Of a stretch of DNA of 15,507 bases, positions 1-5,291 are shown piece by piece. A model generated the notes under the pieces. The model searched no databases. It was not told the origin of the DNA and saw nothing but the letters and a program-made list of their open reading frames with translations. Location: contig JALWQN010000099.1 in assembly GCA_027083115.1 (NCBI GenBank), forward strand, positions 1 through 15,507. Direction: 5' to 3'. Origin of the DNA: Desulfurococcales archaeon. Its GTDB lineage: Archaea > Thermoproteota > Thermoprotei_A > Sulfolobales > NBVN01. The stretch's first letter is position 1. Each line of letters begins with the position of its first letter. Made by a program: the position numbers and the translations under genes.

Positions 1-81
1 TGCCGCAATAGCGAGCACCCTAGATAACGTCAGGCCCCCCTGACCACCAACCGAAGCTATCAGCACGTTAGTTACTTTCAT
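1..81 (-). CDS. iorB: Indolepyruvate:ferredoxin oxidoreductase beta subunit, N-terminal fragment (cut by window edge)
   Basis: Only the first 27 codons lie in the window, starting at an ATG (81-79). The visible peptide has a hydrophobic strand followed by V-G-G-Q-G (residues 11-15), the typical opening of the gamma-type domain of 2-oxoacid:ferredoxin oxidoreductases. It follows iorA directly and overlaps its last 14 bases, the usual iorA-iorB arrangement, so identity rests on motif plus position. The product should pair with IorA to oxidise aryl pyruvates from aromatic amino acid transamination to aryl-acetyl-CoA with reduction of ferredoxin. A strong ribosome binding site (GGAGGTT, 89-95) lies inside the iorA tail 7 bases before the ATG, which points to translational coupling. 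The rest of the gene lies beyond position 1. Confidence 0.85.
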   Translation of the reverse strand, partial: MKVTNVLIASVGGQGGLTLSRVLAIAA

Positions 82-1909
82 TCTTACCAACCTCCACAAT
101 AGCGCTAAAGGGACAGTACCTCGCACACAAGCCACAACCCAGGCAATCCTCAAGCATTATCTTCACTTTATGGTCCTCGCCTATATATAGAGCTGGGCAA
201 CCCGTTATCTTTATGCAGGCCATACATTCTTTACATTTTTCGGGTATGACTGTATATCTTTTCCTAACACCATAAAGCCTTGAGGCATAGAGGGCACAGG
301 GAGCCCTAGAAACAAGCACCTTAACGCCAGGCTTACTTATGAGCCTCTTTACCTGCGTAATCAGCTCATCAATGTTGTAAGGGTCCACCACAACCACCTC
401 GTCTGCACCTAATCCTCTAACGACATCCTCTATCTTCAGCGGCTTAGTTAACCTACCCATCTCTGTTTTGCCCCAAGAGAGCGTTGATTGATGACCAGTC
501 ATAGCAACTACTTCGTTATCAAGCACAACAATAAGTAAGTCAGCCCTCTTATGAATTGCTTCAGCAAGTGCTGGAAGACCTGCATGAAATAGCGTTGAGT
601 CACCAATCGTTGCTATAACGGGCCCCTTAAAACCACTTAATTTCAGGCCCATAGCCATACCTATGCTAGCACCCATACTGTGTTCCGTCCATATAGCATT
701 GAGGGGCGGGTTAACGCTTAAAGCATAGCAACCTATATCTCCAAAAATAGGTACGTCCTCTTTCCTGTAGCCAGCTCTCAGAAGACCAAATATAAGGCCC
801 AAGTATGTATTGCGATGCGGGCATGAAGGGCAAAGAGGCGGTGGCCTAGAAGGAACCTCCTTCACATACTTAGCAACTAAGTTACTTAGATTTAATCCTA
901 CAAATTTTCGTAAAGCATTAATTACCGGTGTAAATGTTAGCTCACCCACCTCAGGAAGAATCCTTTCCATTTTACCAATTACCTTGATCTTTAGCCCTAC
1001 ATCATGAGCTAAGGCCTTAATTTTCTCTTCAAGGTAGGGATCCAGCTCCTCAACAACTAATACTTCCTCACAATTCGTTAGCTCTTCCTTAAGGAATTCC
1101 TTCGGGAGGGGATATATCTGCCCTAACTTAATGATTTTTAGTAATTTAGCTCCTTCACCCAATTCATTCAGTGCTTCCTTAACATATTCGTAAGCAACCC
1201 CTTCACAAACTACGCACTTACTTCCTGAACCCTCAACCCTGTTGATTCTGAAGGGCCTCAAAACTCCTTCAACTTTAGCAAGCTGGTTAAGGAGCCATGC
1301 ATGCCTTTCCCTATTCCACGCCATACCTGCCCTCACAAATCTAGGAGGGTTCCTCACGAATCTTATGTATTTCTTAGGTTTCTCAACAGGTCCCGTAATT
1401 ACTGGAGCTACTGCATGATTAACTCTTGTTGTTGTCCTCAATATGACAGGTAACTGCAGCTTCTCACTTAAATCAATACCTACCCTAACATAATCCTTAG
1501 CTTCCTGAGGGTTGGAGGGAGTTATAGTTGGCAATTTAGCGAGTTCAGCAAACCAACGGCTATCTTGCTCTGTTTGTGTGGTTATTGGGCCTGGGTCATC
1601 AGCAATCAAAATAACTAATCCTCCATCAACGCCAGAATATGCTGATGAAAGCATGGGATCGGAAGCAACATTAGCTCCCGGGGCCTTCATCGTCACTAAA
1701 GCCCTAGCTCCACCTATGGCTGCACCTAAACCGATTTCGAAGGCCACACGCTCATTCACTGCCCACTCAGCATATATGTCTAAATCCTTACCGAATTCAT
1801 GGATAGTCATTAATACCTCACTTGATGGAGTGCCCGGATAACCTGTCACCACATAAACGCCAGACTCAGTAACTCCTCTAGCGATTGCTTCATTACCCAT
1901 TAAAGCCAG
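68..1909 (-). CDS. iorA: Indolepyruvate:ferredoxin oxidoreductase alpha subunit (IorA)
   Basis: This is the thiamine-diphosphate subunit of cytosolic indolepyruvate oxidoreductase, which decarboxylates aryl pyruvates to acyl-CoA and passes electrons to ferredoxin. Residues below are numbered from the ATG at 1900. The N-terminal domain has GYPGTPSSE (20-28), E45/E51 region and the T-Q-T-E-Q-D-S-R stretch (108-115). The second half has CPSCPHR (357-363) and the cofactor motif G433-D434-S435 to N462. The C-terminus carries two [4Fe-4S] motifs: C556, C559, C562, C568 and C586, C589, C592, C596. Length (about 610 residues) fits the family. The ATG at 1900 cuts off the first strand (V-K-L-A-L-M-G-N-E-A). 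No ATG, GTG or TTG lies upstream in frame before a stop near 1966, so I place the start at CTG 1909, 5 bases after AGGAG. The ATG remains possible. acdA lies upstream and iorB overlaps downstream. Confidence 0.93.
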   Translation of the reverse strand: MALMGNEAIARGVTESGVYVVTGYPGTPSSEVLMTIHEFGKDLDIYAEWAVNERVAFEIGLGAAIGGARALVTMKAPGANVASDPMLSSAYSGVDGGLVILIADDPGPITTQTEQDSRWFAELAKLPTITPSNPQEAKDYVRVGIDLSEKLQLPVILRTTTRVNHAVAPVITGPVEKPKKYIRFVRNPPRFVRAGMAWNRERHAWLLNQLAKVEGVLRPFRINRVEGSGSKCVVCEGVAYEYVKEALNELGEGAKLLKIIKLGQIYPLPKEFLKEELTNCEEVLVVEELDPYLEEKIKALAHDVGLKIKVIGKMERILPEVGELTFTPVINALRKFVGLNLSNLVAKYVKEVPSRPPPLCPSCPHRNTYLGLIFGLLRAGYRKEDVPIFGDIGCYALSVNPPLNAIWTEHSMGASIGMAMGLKLSGFKGPVIATIGDSTLFHAGLPALAEAIHKRADLLIVVLDNEVVAMTGHQSTLSWGKTEMGRLTKPLKIEDVVRGLGADEVVVVDPYNIDELITQVKRLISKPGVKVLVSRAPCALYASRLYGVRKRYTVIPEKCKECMACIKITGCPALYIGEDHKVKIMLEDCLGCGLCARYCPFSAIVEVGKNESN

Positions 1910-1914
1910 CTTAA

Positions 1915-1919
1915 CTCCT
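1915..1919 (-). promoter_or_regulatory. iorA ribosome binding site that favours a CTG start
   Basis: AGGAG is read on the minus strand. It is 5 bases before the in-frame CTG at 1909-1907 but 14 bases before the first ATG at 1900, so normal spacing favours the CTG. The same GGAGTTAA(A)GCTG arrangement occurs at acdA. The GGAG also pairs perfectly with a CTCC just upstream (1926-1923), with a four-base loop. CTG initiation is inference and untested. Confidence 0.45.
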
Positions 1920-2010
1920 GAAGGAGCTTTTAATGGGTTTACGGGCTTGTTTGAAATACGCGTTCACCGCAATATTTTGCGAATCCTCCTTAATAACGAT
2001 TAACAATTTA

Positions 2011-2034
2011 CTTAAAAAGGATTAAAAAATAAAC
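2011..2034 (-). terminator. T-rich terminator after acdA
   Basis: Read on the minus strand, the bases just after the acdA stop codon contain two T-runs (T6 and T5) separated by a short AATCC stretch. Archaeal intrinsic terminators are T-tracts without a required hairpin, so this is a likely 3' end for acdA and suggests iorAB may have its own promoter in the 1910-2010 gap. Read-through cannot be excluded. Confidence 0.5.
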
Positions 2035-2046
2035 AATATCCATTCT

Positions 2047-3411
2047 TTAATTCCCAATATGTTTTAAAAAAGCATGTCTGAACCTCAAAGCCTTCAAAGC
2101 CTTCCCAATGTTTTTAGAGGTAGTAACTACAGGTATCTCCTTCGAAACCTCTTTAGCAACTTCCAGAGCTCCCTCTCCATCAAAGTAGGCTATTACAGGT
2201 AGCCTGAATTCCTGAGAGAGGTTCTTTATAGCTTCAGCCATTGAGGAAGGTTTCTCAGCTGCCGTAGGAACATATACTAGAATCCCTACATCAAAGTAAT
2301 TCTCGATACCCTCAATAGTTAAGGCCTCAATCACTTGGTTAATAAAGGAGTCCCCTCCAAAATCTATTGGGTTAATACCGCTGTAGTTCTTTCCCGCCTT
2401 AGCCACGATCTTGCTTCTTAGCTTATTTGGTATTGTTGGTAGTTGAATGCCTGAATCCTCTATTTGTGATGCGGTCACTATCGCAAGGCCTCCCGAATTA
2501 CTGACAATAATAACTCTAGAGACTTCCCTATTCCCTAAACGCCTGAGAACCTCACAAACTTCAACTAAATCATCCACATCATCAGCTAAGTAAGCTCCTG
2601 CTTTGAGGGCAGCTGCCCTAAAGACCTCAAAAGAGCCTGCTAATCCTCCAGTATGTGACTTAATTGCTCTGGAACTGCTTTCCCCTCTCCCACCCTTCAG
2701 AATACATAGCGGCTTCTTTTTTGATAGTTCCTTGCCTGCATTAACGAAATTCCTCCCGTTCTTAACCCACTCTACGTAAGCCATCATTGCCTGCGTTCTT
2801 TCATCACTTAAAGCGTACTGGAAAGCGTCCTCAACACTAACGTCTGCCGCATTACCTATACTTATAAAGAAAGAAACTCCTGAAGCCAAGGACCTTAACC
2901 TAGATATCACTACGCCCCCCATAGCTCCAGACTGCATAGCTAATCCCACATTACCTTCGTTAGGCATGACCTCTATGCTAGCGTGAAGCCTGATGTCTGT
3001 TACGGATATGCCTGCAGAGTTTGGACCTACTACACGCATCTCGCCCTTCTTAATGACTCCCTCAAGGGCTTTTTCTGCCTCCTCATTACCTGCCTCCCGA
3101 AACCCAGCAGTAATAACTACTGCTAACTTAACTCCCTTGCTTTCAGCCTCCCTCAAAACGGAAGGTACTGCCTTAGCAGGCACAGCAATGACAACAACAT
3201 CAGGAACTGAAGGGATAGAGCTAACTGTGGAGTAAGCCCTAATACCGAGGATTTCTGAGTATTTGGGGTTTACGGGATATATTTTTCCCTTAAACCCATA
3301 ATTGATTAAGTTCCTTAAAAGTACGTTTCCAACCTTACCTTCCTTAGGTGTAGCACCTACCACAGCAACCTCATTTACGTTAGGTAATATGTTGATTAGC
3401 TCTTCCCGCAG
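2047..3411 (-). CDS. acdA: ADP-forming acetyl/acyl-CoA synthetase alpha subunit
   Basis: This subunit of NDP-forming acyl-CoA synthetase releases acid from acyl-CoA and, with a beta subunit not in this window, makes ATP from ADP and phosphate. Residues are numbered from the GTG at 3363: a CoA-binding Rossmann domain (V-G-A-T-P, 2-6; G-P-N-S-A-G, 113-118), a central flavodoxin-like ligase domain (Q144-S-G-A) and S-H-T-G-G-L-A-G (236-243), whose His237 is the expected phosphohistidine. The C-terminal third is a ligase-CoA domain. GTG 3363 would start inside the first beta-strand (E-V-A-V-V-G-A-T). The frame stays open upstream to a TAA near 3459 but has no ATG, GTG or TTG. CTG 3411, 6 bases after GGAG, gives 454 residues, close to family length, and is the start used here. 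An ATG at 3425 is out of frame by one base. Next to iorAB, it probably conserves energy from amino-acid-derived acyl-CoA. Confidence 0.9.
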   Translation of the reverse strand: MREELINILPNVNEVAVVGATPKEGKVGNVLLRNLINYGFKGKIYPVNPKYSEILGIRAYSTVSSIPSVPDVVVIAVPAKAVPSVLREAESKGVKLAVVITAGFREAGNEEAEKALEGVIKKGEMRVVGPNSAGISVTDIRLHASIEVMPNEGNVGLAMQSGAMGGVVISRLRSLASGVSFFISIGNAADVSVEDAFQYALSDERTQAMMAYVEWVKNGRNFVNAGKELSKKKPLCILKGGRGESSSRAIKSHTGGLAGSFEVFRAAALKAGAYLADDVDDLVEVCEVLRRLGNREVSRVIIVSNSGGLAIVTASQIEDSGIQLPTIPNKLRSKIVAKAGKNYSGINPIDFGGDSFINQVIEALTIEGIENYFDVGILVYVPTAAEKPSSMAEAIKNLSQEFRLPVIAYFDGEGALEVAKEVSKEIPVVTTSKNIGKALKALRFRHAFLKHIGN

Positions 3412-3417
3412 CTTTAA

Positions 3418-3423
3418 CTCCCC
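3418..3423 (-). promoter_or_regulatory. acdA ribosome binding site before a candidate CTG start
   Basis: GGGGAG on the minus strand ends 6 bases before the in-frame CTG at 3411-3409. From the TATA-like element at 3443-3454 transcription should begin near 3421, so this site would be at or close to the very 5' end of the mRNA. The G-run also overlaps the out-of-frame ATG at 3425-3423. Confidence 0.4.
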
Positions 3424-3442
3424 ATAAAGGTAGGGTAGTACT

Positions 3443-3454
3443 AATTTTAAATTA
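3443..3454 (-). promoter_or_regulatory. acdA promoter (TATA-like element)
   Basis: On the minus strand this reads TAATTTAAAATT, an archaeal TATA-like box. Its centre is about 36 bases from the CTG candidate start and about 22 from the out-of-frame ATG at 3425, predicting a transcription start near 3421 and a leader of about 10 bases. The identical 12 bases occur in the opposite orientation at 3474-3485. Confidence 0.5.
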
Positions 3455-3473
3455 CGTGCTTAAGATAAAATCA

Positions 3474-3485
3474 TAATTTAAAATT
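3474..3485 (+). promoter_or_regulatory. Promoter of the phosphoribosyltransferase gene (TATA-like element)
   Basis: TAATTTAAAATT on the plus strand, with its centre about 44 bases before the ATG at 3524, predicts a start of transcription near 3506 and a leader of roughly 18 bases containing the AAGTGAT ribosome binding site. It mirrors the acdA element, so the two genes share a compact divergent promoter region. Confidence 0.5.
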
Positions 3486-3523
3486 TAATTACACTCAATC
3501 CCAACTTAATTTAAGTGATTGAC

Positions 3524-4096
3524 ATGGATTTTCTCGCTCCTTCCTGGGAAGAAATACACGTTAACTCCATAAAGCTCGCCCTAAAAGTAAAGAGAGACTA
3601 TAAGCCCGATACCCTTATTGGAGTATTAAGGGGTGGGTACATAATTGCCAGAATAATAACAGACATCCTAAGCATTAAGGAGTTAGGGGTTGTTGAAGTT
3701 AAGTTCTATCGAGGTGTGGGAGAAACTGCTGAAAAACCCGTAATTACGCAACCATTAGTGACTGAGGTTAGAGGTAAGAAAGTACTAATAATTGATGACG
3801 TTGTTGATTCTGGAAGGACTTTACAAATAGTTACTGAGCAGGTTAGACTTAGGGGAGCTAAAGAACTCAAGTCTGCAGCACTCTACTATAAACCCCGGTC
3901 AATAATTAGGCCAGATTACTTCATTGTCACAACATCTAAATGGATCTTGTTTCCTTGGGAATTAAAAGAGTTCCTTCTGGAGTTAGGGGTAAAAAGAGGC
4001 AAAGAATCTATTCAGAAAGCTTTAAGTGAGGCTGGAGCCTCAGTAAGTGAAGAATTAATTAATTGGCTATCTAAGGCATACGAAGTGACTGATTAA
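3524..4096 (+). CDS. Purine-type phosphoribosyltransferase (hypoxanthine/xanthine PRT-like)
   Basis: This is a type I phosphoribosyltransferase of about 190 residues, probably a cytosolic purine salvage enzyme that attaches PRPP to a 6-oxopurine base. Seen in the sequence, numbering from the ATG: the early loop V-L-R-G-G-Y (34-39), which binds pyrophosphate in this family, and the PRPP signature V-L-I-I-D-D-V-V-D-S-G-R-T-L (87-100). Then come the Y-Y-K-P and F-P-W-E motifs (121-124; 143-146), the latter typical of archaeal and bacterial Hpt/Gpt-like members. The last 40 or so residues form a helical C-terminal extension. I prefer ATG 3524 over GTG 3515, because AAGTGAT overlapping that GTG pairs with the 16S rRNA 3' end and gives 4-base spacing to the ATG. 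The gene stands alone between divergent acdA and convergent sugar-nucleotide genes. Base specificity cannot be read from sequence. Confidence 0.85.
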   Translation: MDFLAPSWEEIHVNSIKLALKVKRDYKPDTLIGVLRGGYIIARIITDILSIKELGVVEVKFYRGVGETAEKPVITQPLVTEVRGKKVLIIDDVVDSGRTLQIVTEQVRLRGAKELKSAALYYKPRSIIRPDYFIVTTSKWILFPWELKEFLLELGVKRGKESIQKALSEAGASVSEELINWLSKAYEVTD

Positions 4097-4127
4097 TGCT
4101 ACGTATTTATTGCCTTTGACCCTTTAT

Positions 4128-5279
4128 CTAGATCCACTCACTTCCAGGTCTAAGTGTAGTAAATGCAGGCACACGAGACTTTGCAGCAATAACAGCACCA
4201 GCCTTATAGTAGGGTTTTCTTTTCATAACTATCTTAATTGCTTTAATGCCTGCCTCTTCAGGTAGGGCAAGTAATTTAGTAGTTACTCCCGGCTCTAGGG
4301 TGGCTGCCTCACCAACAATACTGTAGCCTAGAAAAGACCCTCTTCCTATGGTTGATCGATCACTAATTATTGACCACGCGAGCTCAGAATAACTACTGAC
4401 TGTAACTAATGACTCCACATCCGTATATGGTCTAATGAAGGTGTGGGCACCTATTAGCGCTTCCCTACCTATGTAGGCAGGTCCCCTAATGATTGAGTAG
4501 TGATCTATTGTCGCTCCTTCATCTATGTAGACAGGACCCTCAATAACTGCAGTGCTTGCTAACTTAGCTTTGGAAGAAATATAGGTACCCTTAAACTCGT
4601 CAACCATTATGTAGTACATCGCTTCAAGAGTGTTAACGGGGACACCTAAATCAACCCATACACCACTCCATAAGGTAGTCCTTATTTTACCTCCTTCCTT
4701 AACATATTCGTTAATGCCTTCCTCCAAGCTCCCTGCATTTTCCAGCACCTCAAGGAAATCATTATTAAATACTCCTACTCCCCCATAAGCGTATGCTCCC
4801 TCAACCATTTTTTTCGGTTTCTCATGGAACTCAGTTACATAGCCTGCCCCATCAACTAGGACAGCACCATAGAGCCTTACGTCCTCATTAGGCACAATAA
4901 GTATTGTTGGGTAACCTGAATCGATGCTCGTGCTTAAAGTGAGTAAGTATGCTTCACTAGGAACTAATGTATCGCCATAAACCAGCAATGCTGACTTCCT
5001 TAATTCCTCCCTAGCCTCTAAAATCGCTCCTACAACCTCCGGCTTTCTCTGCTTCCTTAACTCAAAACTCATTAGCTTACCTAACTTTACTGTAAGATCG
5101 TCAAAGTCATGAGGCCTGTCAGTAACTATGATTGATTCCTTGATTCCTGCCCTCCAAAGGTTCGTGATTACTCTCTCAATGAAGGGCTTGCCACAAATGT
5201 TTAGAAGTACTTTCGGCTTACCTCCTGTTACGGCTCTAAGACCCGATCCAGAACCTCCAGCAAGAATAACTGCTTTCAT
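4128..5279 (-). CDS. Sugar-1-phosphate nucleotidylyltransferase with left-handed beta-helix domain (GlmU-like)
   Basis: This 383-residue two-domain protein has an N-terminal nucleotidyltransferase (1 to about 230) and a C-terminal hexapeptide beta-helix (about 235-383), the layout of archaeal GlmU-like enzymes that make UDP-GlcNAc. The beta-helix may add an acetyltransferase step. Motifs seen: L-A-G-G-S-G-S-G-L-R (6-15), K-P-K (21-23), G-D-T (102-104, the likely metal aspartate at 103), F-H-E-K-P (151-155) and W-V-D-L-G-V-P (208-214). It follows glmS by 12 bases, with GAGGTG overlapping the glmS stop and 8 bases before this ATG, so both probably belong to one amino-sugar operon. The odd point is glycine at residue 13, where G-x-G-T-R normally has a catalytic arginine; Arg15 or another residue may compensate. 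Glucose- or mannose-1-phosphate uridylyl/guanylyltransferase is the alternative. Confidence 0.82.
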   Translation of the reverse strand: MKAVILAGGSGSGLRAVTGGKPKVLLNICGKPFIERVITNLWRAGIKESIIVTDRPHDFDDLTVKLGKLMSFELRKQRKPEVVGAILEAREELRKSALLVYGDTLVPSEAYLLTLSTSIDSGYPTILIVPNEDVRLYGAVLVDGAGYVTEFHEKPKKMVEGAYAYGGVGVFNNDFLEVLENAGSLEEGINEYVKEGGKIRTTLWSGVWVDLGVPVNTLEAMYYIMVDEFKGTYISSKAKLASTAVIEGPVYIDEGATIDHYSIIRGPAYIGREALIGAHTFIRPYTDVESLVTVSSYSELAWSIISDRSTIGRGSFLGYSIVGEAATLEPGVTTKLLALPEEAGIKAIKIVMKRKPYYKAGAVIAAKSRVPAFTTLRPGSEWI

Positions 5280-5291
5280 TCTTTAAACACC

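Noticed and set aside
1512..1841. 109-codon open frame antisense to iorA
   Set aside because: It mirrors a highly conserved part of iorA, has no family resemblance and no start context. The same applies to the other antisense frames inside acdA, glmS, herA, moeA and the alpha subunit gene.
4097..4127. Possible extra element in the gap between the convergent phosphoribosyltransferase and GlmU-like genes
   Set aside because: Only 31 bases with weak T-rich character; nothing beyond a possible weak terminator.
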